Origin: an uncultured Polaribacter sp.
GTDB lineage: Bacteria > Bacteroidota > Bacteroidia > Flavobacteriales > Flavobacteriaceae
Assembly (NCBI RefSeq): GCF_947501385.1
Contig: NZ_CANMVP010000006.1
Location: forward strand, 62,001-126,000
Direction: 5' to 3'
DNA: 64,000 nt
This document shows positions 31,070 through 40,021 of the stretch, one piece after another. Made by a program: the position numbers and the translations under genes. The notes beneath the pieces are model-generated. The model worked only from the letters and a program-made list of their open reading frames with translations. It had not been told where the DNA came from and searched no databases. Numbering within the stretch: position 1 is the first letter of the stretch; each line of letters opens with the position of its first letter.

Positions 31070-33510
31070 TAAGCATCTACATCAATAATAAAACGAATGG
31101 GTCTAAAATCTTTTACCGCTTCAAAGGTGTTTCTAATTTTTGTAATCTGATTTTTTGTGTTTGCCAAACTCTGTTTTGGTGGAATTTTAATTACGATATT
31201 CTTAATATATTGATTTCGAATTCTTGCAATTGCTGGCGCTGTGGGTCCTAAAACATGTTCACCAAAAGAGCTGTATAATGCTTTAAACAACCAATTGACT
31301 CCGCTATCTACTTTGTTAAAATCTCTATGCTTTAACGTAATTTTAATCAATCTATAATACGGCGGATACTTGTATTGCCAACGTTCTTGCAACTGTTCTT
31401 TATACATCTCTGTATAACTAGTTGTCGAAACTTGTTGTAGAATTTGATGAAACGGATTGTAGGTCTGAATCGCCACATTGCCTTGTTTTTTACTTCTTCC
31501 AGCTCTTCCAGAAACTTGCACCATCATTTGATATGCACGTTCATGCGCCCTAAAATCTGGAAAATTCAACATGGTATCGGCATTTAAAATTCCAACTAAA
31601 GAGACATTGTCAAAGTCCAATCCTTTAGATAGCATTTGTGTTCCGACCAAAACATCAATTTCTCTGGCTTCAAAAGCTCCGATAATTTTCTGATAGCCGT
31701 ATTTTCCACGTGTGGTATCTAAATCCATTCTACCAATTTTAAAATCAGGAAAAATTGCTTTCAATTCCAATTCTATTTGTTCAGTTCCAAAACCTTTGGT
31801 ATCTAGAGTATTGCTTCCACAAGCACCACAGCTATTGGGCATTGCGCGTTGATAATTGCAATAGTGACAACGCAATTCGTTTTTAAATTTATGAAACGTT
31901 AATGTAACATCGCAATTTGGGCATTCAGGCGAAACTCCGCAGGTTTTACATTCCACAACTGGAGAATAACCACGCCTATTTTGAAATAATATAACTTGTT
32001 CTTTTAGGTCTAAAGCTTCTTGAATTAATTTGAGCATTCTATCCGAAAAATGACCATTCATTTCCTTTTTTCTGTACTTTTCTTTTACGTTAATCAATTC
32101 TATTTTTGGCAATTGTACATTTCCATGACGCCTGTTCAATGTTACAAAACCATATTTATTTTCTTGTGAATTAAAATAACTTTCTAAAGAAGGAGTTGCA
32201 GAACCTAATAAGATTTTAGCATTGTGAATCTTTGCTAAAACAATCGCTGCATCTCTTGCATTGTACCGCGGTGAAGGTTCAAACTGTTTATACGAAGTTT
32301 CGTGTTCTTCATCAACAACAATTAAACCTAAATTTGAAAATGGAAGGAAAATAGAAGATCTTGCGCCTAAAATTATCCGTGCTTTTGTTTTATTCTCTAA
32401 AACATTGTTCCATACTTCTACCCTTTCATTGATTGAATATTTTGAGTGAAAAACAGAAATTTGTTCACCAAAATAAAACTGCAATCGTACAATAATTTGT
32501 GTAGTCAAAGCAATTTCTGGCAATAAAAATAAAACCTGTTTTCCTTTGTCTAAAACTTCTTGAATCAGTTTTGTATAGACTTCTGTTTTTCCAGAACTTG
32601 TTATTCCATGTAAAAGTGTAACGTCTTTCTCCTTAAAAGTCTCTTTGATTTCAGCAAGTGTTTTTTCTTGAAACTCATTTAATACTTTTAAATCGTTGGT
32701 ATTTCCTTTGTATTGAACTCTATCTGTTTGAATATGATAAATTTCGAAGATATTTTTATCTGCCAAAGATTTTAAAATAGCAGAAGAAACCTTGGCTTTT
32801 TCTGTTAAATCTTTTGCTTTGATTGGTTTTTTGGTAGTTGCTAATTGAAAAAACGTTAAAACAGCATCTCGTTGTTTTTTTGCTCTAGATAGTTCTGATA
32901 AAAGGGAGTTTAAAGATTCATCTGAACTATAATCTGAATGCAAACGAACATACTTTACCAATTTAGGTTTGTATTGTTCGTAAATTTCTTCTTTGATATA
33001 AATGGCAGATTTTTTGATCAGCTCATTTACAGTAGGCATTACTTTTTTCTTACCTAAGATATCGACAACCTGATGAATGGTTAACTGCGACTGATGTTGT
33101 AGCGCTTCAAAAATTAAAAACTCATCATCTTCCAAAATAGAATCGTCTAAAAAGGCATCATTTTTATAAATAATAGTTTCACTTTCCAACAAGAATGCAG
33201 AGGGCAAAGAAGCTCTGTACACATCTCCTAGAGAACACATATAATAATTAGCAATCCATTGCCAATGTTGTAATTGCTGTTCATTCACCAACGGTTTTTC
33301 ATCTAAAATTTGATGAATCTCTTTGGCTTCATATAACGTTGGTGCGTTGGTATGAATATTAAAAACCAAACCGGTATACATCTTTGTTTTCCCGAAAGAA
33401 ACCGCGACACGCATTCCTTTTTGCAAGAAATTTGCTTCGTCTTCAGTTACAGTATAGGTAAATGTTCTCTGAATTGGAATGGGTAATATGATGTCTATAA
33501 AATGTGGCAA
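31066..33510 (-). CDS. priA: primosomal protein N' (replication restart helicase)
   Basis: PriA reloads the replicative helicase at stalled forks. The N-terminal DNA-binding part (FIDIILPIPIQRTFTYTV) leads to a helicase core with Walker A LHGITSSGKTEVY, VVDEEHETSYKQ and ARSSIFLPF, a zinc-binding insert (CKTCGVSPECPNCDVTL...CHYCN...CGACG, eight cysteines), and VGTQMLSKGLDFDNV and QVSGRAGR. The length of 814 residues is normal. The start is TTG (MPHFIDIILP); relatives begin at the same point. It converges with the mosaic protein gene by 4 bases. Confidence 0.95.
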   Translation of the reverse strand: MPHFIDIILPIPIQRTFTYTVTEDEANFLQKGMRVAVSFGKTKMYTGLVFNIHTNAPTLYEAKEIHQILDEKPLVNEQQLQHWQWIANYYMCSLGDVYRASLPSAFLLESETIIYKNDAFLDDSILEDDEFLIFEALQHQSQLTIHQVVDILGKKKVMPTVNELIKKSAIYIKEEIYEQYKPKLVKYVRLHSDYSSDESLNSLLSELSRAKKQRDAVLTFFQLATTKKPIKAKDLTEKAKVSSAILKSLADKNIFEIYHIQTDRVQYKGNTNDLKVLNEFQEKTLAEIKETFKEKDVTLLHGITSSGKTEVYTKLIQEVLDKGKQVLFLLPEIALTTQIIVRLQFYFGEQISVFHSKYSINERVEVWNNVLENKTKARIILGARSSIFLPFSNLGLIVVDEEHETSYKQFEPSPRYNARDAAIVLAKIHNAKILLGSATPSLESYFNSQENKYGFVTLNRRHGNVQLPKIELINVKEKYRKKEMNGHFSDRMLKLIQEALDLKEQVILFQNRRGYSPVVECKTCGVSPECPNCDVTLTFHKFKNELRCHYCNYQRAMPNSCGACGSNTLDTKGFGTEQIELELKAIFPDFKIGRMDLDTTRGKYGYQKIIGAFEAREIDVLVGTQMLSKGLDFDNVSLVGILNADTMLNFPDFRAHERAYQMMVQVSGRAGRSKKQGNVAIQTYNPFHQILQQVSTTSYTEMYKEQLQERWQYKYPPYYRLIKITLKHRDFNKVDSGVNWLFKALYSSFGEHVLGPTAPAIARIRNQYIKNIVIKIPPKQSLANTKNQITKIRNTFEAVKDFRPIRFIIDVDAY

Positions 33511-33526
33511 ATGTTTTTAAAGTATT

Positions 33527-33627
33527 TGTCATTCTGGACAAGGTACAAAGTGAAGCATCTCTATTTTAAATGTAGAGATTCTTCCTTCATACCCTGACTG
33601 CGGCAGGCAGGTTCCTTCTGAATGACA
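33527..33627. repeat. TGTCATTC/GAATGACA inverted-end element
   Basis: A 101-base element begins TGTCATTC (33527) and ends with its exact reverse complement GAATGACA (33620-33627). Inside, ATCTCTA/TAGAGAT forms one hairpin (around 33554-33575) and CTGCGGCAGGCAG a GC-rich core. It contrasts with the AT-rich spacer. A shorter relative with the same edge lies at 20561 and another at 45396. Confidence 0.7.
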
Positions 33628-33681
33628 ATTGAGATTCAAAATTACGTAAAATTTATATGAAAACTTAATTTAAATAACGAA

Positions 33682-33764
33682 TGTCGTTTCGAAATTAGAG
33701 AAAAACTAATGATTGAGAAATCTTTTATATTAATATGAGATTCCTCCTAATTTTTCGTTCGGCA
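33682..33764. repeat. degenerate nested inverted repeat
   Basis: Outer arms ATGTCGTTTCGAA and TTCGTTCGGCAT are imperfect inverted repeats, and inside GAGAAATCT is matched by AGATTCCTC with one mismatch. It looks like a decayed member of a TGTCATTTCGA-type intergenic family. It lies 55 bases from the previous element. Confidence 0.5.
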
Positions 33765-33821
33765 TAAAATAGAATGAATTAAAATGAGTACCAATTTATA
33801 AATAAAGTTGGCAAACATACT

Positions 33822-33908
33822 TAGCCCTGATTGTAGCAATTGTTTGAGCTCTTTTTTATTCTTTTTCTGAATAAAAAAAGCGAGTGCGAAAAGCAGGAAA
33901 TAGCTTCT
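33822..33908. ncRNA. putative structured element (AGCCCTG...CAGG-AAATA-GCT)
   Basis: The edges AGC-CCTG (33823-33829) and CAGG-AAATA-GCT (33894-33905) can pair as two short helices with an AAATA bulge. Between them CTTTTTTATT pairs with AATAAAAAAAG (33851-33860 with 33870-33880) as a long inner hairpin. I recognise this edge pattern, with variable inside, from spacers of other Flavobacteriaceae, possibly related to the Flavo-1 RNA motif, but cannot verify that. The strand is uncertain. Confidence 0.5.
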
Positions 33909-33969
33909 AAAAAAAATCACGATACTTACTGATAGATTAATTCGTTCCTAGCATGACTAAAAAAATGTT

Positions 33970-35163
33970 TTAATCTTCAGAAACTATCTCAGCATCAGTA
34001 TCTTCTGTATGTTCTTTAAATTTACGGGTTCCTTCATACAACTCGTACTTCACAAACTTACAGTCTAAATCGGCATTTTTTAAAGCAATTCTTCTAGAGG
34101 TTCGCAAGCCTACAGATTTTAAAGCATCGGTATCTGAGGTAATTAACCAAGCAGTAGAACCTGGATAATTATTTTTTAACGTATCGCCAATTTTCTTATA
34201 AAATTCTTCTGTATCGATATTTAGACGTTCACCATAAGGTGGATTGAACAAAATAGTGGTATTTCCAAAAACCTCTTTTTTAGAGTTGAAAAAATTAACA
34301 TGATGCACACCAACAAATTCATCTAAATTAGCATTTTCAACATTCGCCTGTGCTTTTTGAACTGCGGAAGGTGCTTTGTCAAAGCCCATAATCTTAAAAT
34401 GAGAGCTTCTTATTTTCTTCAATAAAGATTCTTGAATCGTAAAATATAGTTCTTCATCATAATCTTTCCAATGCTCGAAAGCAAAGAGTTTTCTGTTGAT
34501 ATTTGCAGGAATATTATTCGCAATCATTGCTGCTTCAATTAAAATAGTTCCAGAACCACACATAGGATCTATAAAATTTTCTTCGCCCGTATAACCCGAT
34601 AATAAAACCATACCAGCAGCCAAAACTTCATTAATTGGTGCAATATTGGTTGCCGTTCTATAGCCTCTTTTGTGCAAAGAATCTCCTGAAGAGTCTAAAG
34701 AAACGGTTAACCAGTCTTTCTGAATATGAATGTGAATTTTAACGTCTGGATATTTTAAATCTACATTGGGTCTTTTGCTATATTTATGACGAAAATAATC
34801 TGCAATTGCATCTTTAGATTTCAAAGAAATATAATGCGAATTAGAAGTAAAATTCTTAGAATTTACAACAGCTCCAATTGCGAAAGTACCTTCTACATCT
34901 AAAAAGTTTTCCCATTTTATTTTCTGAATAGATTCGTATAAATCTTCTTCATCATAAATTTTACAAGTTTTTATAGGCTTTAAAATACGAACAGCAGTTC
35001 TTAGAGCAATATTTGCTTTGTACATAAAACCTTTGTCTCCTCTAAAAGAAACGCTTCTTACAGCTTCTTTTACATCTTGAGCACCCAACTCTTTCAACTC
35101 CTCAGCTAAAACACCTTCTAAACCAAAAAGTGTAGTGGCTACCATTTTAAAATCTCTTTCCAT
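33970..35163 (-). CDS. THUMP-domain class I SAM-dependent RNA methyltransferase
   Basis: The protein has an N-terminal THUMP domain (about 1-165: MVATTLFGLEGVLAEELKELGAQ, IKWENFL, LDSSGDSLHKRGYRTAT) and a methyltransferase domain with FIDPMCGSGTILIEAA and the catalytic TILFNPPYGERL (NPPY) motif, as in the RlmL N-terminal half that makes m2G2445 in 23S rRNA. The acidic tail HTEDTDAEIVSED is extra. I start at ATG 35163 (MERDFKMVAT, 397 residues); the longer frame starts with GTG and adds an unconserved hydrophobic stretch. RNA target is by family. Confidence 0.85.
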   Translation of the reverse strand: MERDFKMVATTLFGLEGVLAEELKELGAQDVKEAVRSVSFRGDKGFMYKANIALRTAVRILKPIKTCKIYDEEDLYESIQKIKWENFLDVEGTFAIGAVVNSKNFTSNSHYISLKSKDAIADYFRHKYSKRPNVDLKYPDVKIHIHIQKDWLTVSLDSSGDSLHKRGYRTATNIAPINEVLAAGMVLLSGYTGEENFIDPMCGSGTILIEAAMIANNIPANINRKLFAFEHWKDYDEELYFTIQESLLKKIRSSHFKIMGFDKAPSAVQKAQANVENANLDEFVGVHHVNFFNSKKEVFGNTTILFNPPYGERLNIDTEEFYKKIGDTLKNNYPGSTAWLITSDTDALKSVGLRTSRRIALKNADLDCKFVKYELYEGTRKFKEHTEDTDAEIVSED

Positions 35164-35438
35164 ACTTGTAAAATTGACTGCAAAAATACGTTTTATAAAT
35201 AGGATAATTCGCCACGAGTTCACGAATTTTTCTTTTAGTTGAATAACACGTTAGATTCTTGAAATATTTATTATTTTATTCATTAATAACAAGTGTAACT
35301 CGTCAATTTTATAAAAATTAGTAGTTTGTTGAAATTTCATTTCGAAGCACGTAAGATTTGGTTACTTTTACAGACTGAAATAAAAACTGCAACGATAACT
35401 TTTTGTAAAACAAAAGAAGCATACTTTTTCTATTATAT
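35164..35438. other. divergent spacer, no clear element
   Basis: The spacer between two divergent methyltransferase genes is AT-rich. I see no ORF, no strong hairpin and no full TTG-N-TAnnTTTG promoter; TACTTTTA before the plus-strand gene is one base off the -7 consensus. Confidence 0.5.
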
Positions 35439-36164
35439 ATGAAAACAAAAGATTGGTTTACAGATTGGTTTAATACAAAGTATTATCACATTCTCTATAA
35501 AAACAGAAATACGAGTGAAGCCCAATTATTTATTCAAAATATCACAGAGCTCTTAAACTTAAAAAAATCGACTCATATTTTAGATTTACCTTGTGGTAAA
35601 GGGCGTCATGCTGTTTTTCTGAATTCCTTAGGATATCGAGTTACTGGTGGGGATTTGTCTGAAAATAGCATACTTGCTGCTAAAAAGTTTGAAAATGACA
35701 CTTTAGATTTTAAAGTTCATGATATGCGCAAGCCTTTCAATAATAAGTATGACGCAATTTTTAACCTGTTTACAAGTTTTGGGTATTTTGAAGATGATCG
35801 TGAAGATATTTTAATTTTACAAAACATAAAAAACGGACTGACAAAAGATGGTTATTTTGTGTTCGATTTTTTAAATGCCAAACTTGTAAAAGAAAACTTG
35901 GTAAAACAAGAAACAAAAATTGTAGAAAATATTACCTTTCATATCACAAGAGAAATTACAAATGGTTTTATTTTAAAACATATTTCTTTTCTAGTAGACG
36001 GAAAAACTCACTCTTATACAGAGCGAGTAAAATATTTAGATTTAGAAAAAATGACTTCTTATTTTGATAAAGTTGGTTTTACAATTACCCATGTTTTTGG
36101 AGATTACAACTTAAATAAGTTTGATGCTGAAAATTCTAATCGATTAATTTTAGTAGCAAAATGA
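35439..36164 (+). CDS. class I SAM-dependent methyltransferase
   Basis: A 241-residue Rossmann methyltransferase with motif I ILDLPCGKGRHAVFLNSLGYRVTGGDLSE (about 47-75) and motif IV FNLFTSFGYFEDD. Motif I with GKGRHA and the LTKDGYFVFDFLNA segment match the Methyltransf_25/11 families. Nothing in the sequence identifies the substrate. It overlaps the ZIP transporter start by 4 bases, so the two are likely coupled. Confidence 0.82.
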   Translation: MKTKDWFTDWFNTKYYHILYKNRNTSEAQLFIQNITELLNLKKSTHILDLPCGKGRHAVFLNSLGYRVTGGDLSENSILAAKKFENDTLDFKVHDMRKPFNNKYDAIFNLFTSFGYFEDDREDILILQNIKNGLTKDGYFVFDFLNAKLVKENLVKQETKIVENITFHITREITNGFILKHISFLVDGKTHSYTERVKYLDLEKMTSYFDKVGFTITHVFGDYNLNKFDAENSNRLILVAK

Positions 36165-36838
36165 ATTATATCTTACTAATTGCTTCTGTACTTTTAGGTT
36201 CGTTAATTGTTTTATTGGCAAAACCTAGTAATAAAATTGTGCGGTTATTGCTAGCTTTTAGTGGCGCTTACCTACTTTCTGTTACGATTCTACATTTATT
36301 ACCAGAAGTATATACAGCAACTAGTAATTATAAAACAGTTGGTATTTTTATTTTAGTCGGTATTATTTTACAATCGGTTTTAGAATCTTTTTCTAAAGGT
36401 GCAGAACATGGTCATATCCACATGCATTCAGATGGAAAGAAATTTCCAACTTTACTTTTTACAAGTCTTTGCTTGCATGCTTTTTCTGAAGGTTTACCAA
36501 TCCATCATGCGGATAGTAATTTATTATGGGCAATTGTGGTACATAAAATTCCGATTGCCATTGTTTTGACAACTTTTTTAATTCAGACAAAATATCCTAA
36601 AAAGACAATTTTTGGGTTTCTTTTTTTCTTCGGATTGATGAGTCCTTTAGGAGTTTTATTAGGAGATAAAATTGAATTCTTTTCCACCTACTATATAGAA
36701 ATAACGGCACTTATTGTTGGGGTTTTCTTACATATCTCCACCATCATTCTTTTTGAAAGTTCTGAGAATCATCAATTTAATTTGAAAAAATTTATGGCGA
36801 TTCTTTTAGGTGTTTTGTTAACTGTTTTTACTTTATAG
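36161..36838 (+). CDS. ZIP-family metal transporter
   Basis: ZIP transporters bring zinc or iron into the cytoplasm. The 225-residue protein has seven to eight membrane helices, a His-rich cytoplasmic loop (EHGHIHMHSDG) and the conserved fourth and fifth helix motifs SLCLHAFSEGLPIHH and VVHKIPIAIVL, which hold metal-binding His and Glu residues. It is translationally coupled to the upstream methyltransferase. No metal-regulator site is visible. Confidence 0.87.
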   Translation: MNYILLIASVLLGSLIVLLAKPSNKIVRLLLAFSGAYLLSVTILHLLPEVYTATSNYKTVGIFILVGIILQSVLESFSKGAEHGHIHMHSDGKKFPTLLFTSLCLHAFSEGLPIHHADSNLLWAIVVHKIPIAIVLTTFLIQTKYPKKTIFGFLFFFGLMSPLGVLLGDKIEFFSTYYIEITALIVGVFLHISTIILFESSENHQFNLKKFMAILLGVLLTVFTL

Positions 36839-36865
36839 TTTTTTTCCCTACATTTAAGGAAAGAA

Positions 36866-36887
36866 ATATACCTATTTGTAGGTATAT
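36866..36887. promoter_or_regulatory. perfect 9-bp inverted repeat upstream of the kinase operon
   Basis: ATATACCTA (36866-36874) and TAGGTATAT (36879-36887) pair around TTTG. It lies 62 bases upstream of the first gene of the operon that ends with a LuxR-type regulator, and just after the ZIP gene. It may be an operator or a weak terminator; no long T run follows, so an operator is slightly favoured. Confidence 0.4.
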
Positions 36888-36948
36888 CTATGTTTCGAAT
36901 ATTTATGATATTTGGGAAAGTATTACTAACTGATAAAAACTAACTAAA

Positions 36949-37407
36949 ATGAAAATTCAAAAATCAAAGATTAATATTTATTCACCATCACAAACATTCA
37001 AAGATATATTTTCTTTAAAATATGCCCCGCACAGTAGATTATTTTCAAATCAAAAAAATGAAAAACAAATCTTGATCTATTTTTTATCTCATGAAAATAC
37101 TGAAATAATTAACGGTATTAATTTAGGTAGGGATTCCGAAGGTTTTTTTCATATTTATATTAAAACGAATGAACCAAAGAATAATAAAGGGAATGTAATT
37201 GCTGTTCAAGTTCTAATAGAATGTAAAGATTATTCAGAAATTATATTAGAAATAAAAAATAAAAAAAATATTATAATTGGTATTTTAAATACCGATACAA
37301 AAATTGCAAGTTCAGATTATAGGCATGGTGGATTACCTACAGACCCAATACCTACATATCCTCCTTTTGCACCTACAAATTCTCTTTTTGATGGAATTAA
37401 AAAATGA
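36949..37407 (+). CDS. protein of unknown function, first gene of a two-component operon
   Basis: I do not recognise this 152-residue protein. It lacks a signal peptide or membrane helix, starts basic (MKIQKSKINIYSPSQTFKDI), and has a beta-rich central part (QILIYFLSHENTEIINGI, GFFHIYIKT, VIAVQVLIECKDYSEIILEIKNKK). The tail is Pro-rich: YRHGGLPTDPIPTYPPFAP. It overlaps the histidine kinase start by 4 bases (ATGA), so it is tied to the kinase-regulator pair and could be its ligand, regulator or target. Confidence that it is a real gene is high because of the coupling. Confidence 0.65.
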   Translation: MKIQKSKINIYSPSQTFKDIFSLKYAPHSRLFSNQKNEKQILIYFLSHENTEIINGINLGRDSEGFFHIYIKTNEPKNNKGNVIAVQVLIECKDYSEIILEIKNKKNIIIGILNTDTKIASSDYRHGGLPTDPIPTYPPFAPTNSLFDGIKK

Positions 37408-39317
37408 GATTATTCTTTATAAAATTACTATTTTATTTATTTCCTCTCTCTCTTTTTTGTCAAACAAATTTATCTATTGAACAACTCAATGATTCTATAG
37501 AACAAGCTATTAGAAATAGAAAACCAAAGAAAGCAAAAGAATTAATATCCATTCTATCTTTAAAAGAAAACAAATCTTTTGAAGATAGATTTTTATTGAA
37601 TAAGAATACTTTTTTTTATCATTTTATTCAACAAGAATTTGATAGTTGCCAACAACAAATTTCAATAATAAATAAGTATAAAATCAAGCTATCTGAAAAA
37701 ACTAAAGCAAATCATAATATTAATATTGCATTTTTAAAGGGATCTCAAAATCAAATAGATTCTAGCGCAAATTATTTTGTAAAAGCATTAAAATTTTATG
37801 AAAATGATTCACTTAAACATTTTGATAAAAAAACAGTAATTTATTCTGGTTTGTATTCATTATATAGACAATTAGACAATAGAGAAAAAGAATTTGCCTA
37901 TTTAAAATTATATGTAAAAGAATCTAAAAAAGGAAAAACACCAAGTAGAATTGCATACAGTTTAAATAGTCTAGCGGTGTTTTATGATGATAATAATGAA
38001 CCAGAAAAAGCACTAAAGAGTTTTCAAGAAGCTTTAATATTCATGAAATCTCAAAGAGATGCTAATACAATTTATCAAAATATTGGTTCAATCTACCTTA
38101 ATCATTACAATAATGTAGATTCCGCTTTTTACTATAATAAAAAAGCAATAAATAAATTTACATCAAAAAGAACACTTGCTCACATACATAAAGACCTATC
38201 AATTATAGAAAAAAGAAAAGAGAATTTTATAAAAGAGAATAAGGAACTAGAAATTGCATTAAAAAATATAAAACTTGATAAATTTCCAGAATTTGAAGTA
38301 AATCTTTATAAAAGCCTATCCATAAATAATAAAAAGCTTAAAAATTTTCAAAAATCATTATATTACTTAGAACAATATGATTCACTTAATAATGTATTGA
38401 AGAATCAATCATTAATAGGGAAAGTAGAAGATATTGAGACTAAATATCAAACAGAAAAAAAAGAGAAAGAGAATTTAATATTAAAAGCGCAAAATTTAGA
38501 AACAGAAGCCAAAAGAATAAAAAATAGAAACTTCTTAATAGGTGCTCTCCTATTCATTTTATTAGGAGGGACAATTGGGATTTTATCACTAAAAAACTCC
38601 AAAAGAAAAAGAAAACTAGCTGAGCAAGAAAAAGAAATCCAAACTCAAAAAAACCTTACCCTTTTAAAAGAACAAGAAATTACTACGATTAATGCAATGG
38701 TAGATGGACAAGAAAAAGAACGCAAACGCATTGCAGAAGATTTACATGATAATTTAGGCTCTGTTTTAGCAACTTTAAAATTACATTTTGAGAATCTTCA
38801 ATTTAATAAAGAAAAGAAAAAAATAAATCAAGAGGAATTGTTTAACAAAACAGAAAGCCTAATTGATGAAGCCTATTTAAAAGTAAGAAGTATGGCACAT
38901 GCAAAAAATGCGGGTGTCATTGCAAATCAAGGTTTATTGATTGCTGTACAAATGATGGCAGAAAAAATTACTTCCGCAGATAAAATTAACATCGAAGTCA
39001 TTCATTTTGGGTTGGATAAAAAACTAGAAAATAGTTTAGAAATTACTGTTTTTAGAATTATTCAGGAATTAATTACAAACATAATCAAACATGCAGAGGC
39101 TAATAATGCGACCATCAATATTTCTTCTTATGATCAAAATCTAAATATTATTGTTGAAGATGACGGAAAAGGTTTTGACATCAACAAAGTAAATCAAAAA
39201 GATGGAATGGGAATTGGCTCTATAAAAACGAGAGTTATGCATTTGAATGGAACTTTTGTAATCGATACTACTATAAACAAAGGAAGCTCAATCATTATGA
39301 ATATTCCTACAGACTAA
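37404..39317 (+). CDS. TPR sensor histidine kinase (NarX/HisKA_3 type)
   Basis: A signal peptide (about 1-20) precedes a periplasmic helical region with TPR-like repeats (about 60-330), a predicted coiled coil, one membrane helix (about 378-396, FLIGALLFILLGGTIGIL), then a HisKA_3 dimerisation domain (EKERKRIAEDLHDNLGSVLATL, phospho-His in DLHDN) and a HATPase domain with ELITNIIKHAEA and DDGKGF. This topology is typical of flavobacterial sensor kinases. It should phosphorylate the regulator encoded 44-60 bases downstream. The signal is unknown. Confidence 0.9.
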   Translation: MRLFFIKLLFYLFPLSLFCQTNLSIEQLNDSIEQAIRNRKPKKAKELISILSLKENKSFEDRFLLNKNTFFYHFIQQEFDSCQQQISIINKYKIKLSEKTKANHNINIAFLKGSQNQIDSSANYFVKALKFYENDSLKHFDKKTVIYSGLYSLYRQLDNREKEFAYLKLYVKESKKGKTPSRIAYSLNSLAVFYDDNNEPEKALKSFQEALIFMKSQRDANTIYQNIGSIYLNHYNNVDSAFYYNKKAINKFTSKRTLAHIHKDLSIIEKRKENFIKENKELEIALKNIKLDKFPEFEVNLYKSLSINNKKLKNFQKSLYYLEQYDSLNNVLKNQSLIGKVEDIETKYQTEKKEKENLILKAQNLETEAKRIKNRNFLIGALLFILLGGTIGILSLKNSKRKRKLAEQEKEIQTQKNLTLLKEQEITTINAMVDGQEKERKRIAEDLHDNLGSVLATLKLHFENLQFNKEKKKINQEELFNKTESLIDEAYLKVRSMAHAKNAGVIANQGLLIAVQMMAEKITSADKINIEVIHFGLDKKLENSLEITVFRIIQELITNIIKHAEANNATINISSYDQNLNIIVEDDGKGFDINKVNQKDGMGIGSIKTRVMHLNGTFVIDTTINKGSSIIMNIPTD

Positions 39318-39379
39318 TTACTTACTTGTAGTGATTTTTAAAGTTTTATAAATCGCTATTTTTGATAAAAAATAACCCT

Positions 39380-40021
39380 ATGATAACGATACTAATGGCA
39401 GAAGATCATCAAATGTTAATTGATGGTGTAAAATCTTTTTTTGAATATGACGAAGAAATAAACATTATTGGTGCTGTGAATAATGGCGAAGATTTGGTAA
39501 AATTAGTTTCTTTAAAGCAGCCCAAATTGGTTATTACAGATATTAGAATGCCGCGTATGGATGGGATTCAAGCCACAAAAATCATAAAAAAACAATTTCC
39601 TCATATTCATGTTTTAGCGATGACAATGTTCGATCAGCCAGACGCAATTAAACAAATGCTAGATGCTGGTGCAACGGGTTATATTTTAAAAAATTCTGGT
39701 ATAAAAATGTTATCGAAAGCTATAGTCACGGTTGCGAATGGTGAAACTTTTTTTGATCCAAATGTGGCATTCAATTTTATGAATGATTATATCGATGAAA
39801 ATGTTACCATTGGAAAGTCAGAAAAAATAGTTTTATCAAACAGAGAAAAAGAAATATTACATTTAATTGCCAACGGAAATACTTCTAAGGAAATATCTGA
39901 AGCCTTGTTTATAGCCAAAACAACGATAGATACACATAGAAAAAACATGATTCGTAAGCTTAACTTATCTTCTGGTAGCGAACTCGTTAAATATGCTGTT
40001 GATAAGAAATATCAGTTTTAA
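39380..40021 (+). CDS. LuxR-family response regulator
   Basis: An N-terminal receiver (MITILMAEDHQMLIDGVKSF; phospho-Asp in LVITDIRMPRMDG; Lys in YILKNSG) is followed by a LuxR/NarL helix-turn-helix (LSNREKEILHLIANGNTSKEISEALFIAKTTIDTHRKNMIRKL). It is the partner of the upstream TPR kinase. I start at ATG 39380 (213 residues); the longer frame opens with a TTG 18 bases upstream. Its 3' end overlaps convergent recQ by 4 bases. Confidence 0.9.
   Translation: MITILMAEDHQMLIDGVKSFFEYDEEINIIGAVNNGEDLVKLVSLKQPKLVITDIRMPRMDGIQATKIIKKQFPHIHVLAMTMFDQPDAIKQMLDAGATGYILKNSGIKMLSKAIVTVANGETFFDPNVAFNFMNDYIDENVTIGKSEKIVLSNREKEILHLIANGNTSKEISEALFIAKTTIDTHRKNMIRKLNLSSGSELVKYAVDKKYQF

Larger units (their letters stand above)
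33511..33969. other. 459-base gene-free spacer filled with three repeat elements
   Basis: No credible ORF is seen on either strand. The spacer between the THUMP methyltransferase gene and priA (both minus) holds, in order, a TGTCATTC element, a decayed inverted repeat and a putative structured RNA element. It looks like a landing place for small non-coding repeats. Confidence 0.7.

Noticed and set aside
35164-35223. N-terminal extension of the THUMP methyltransferase
   Set aside because: Starts with GTG and encodes an unconserved hydrophobic stretch; MERDFKMVAT is the likely start.
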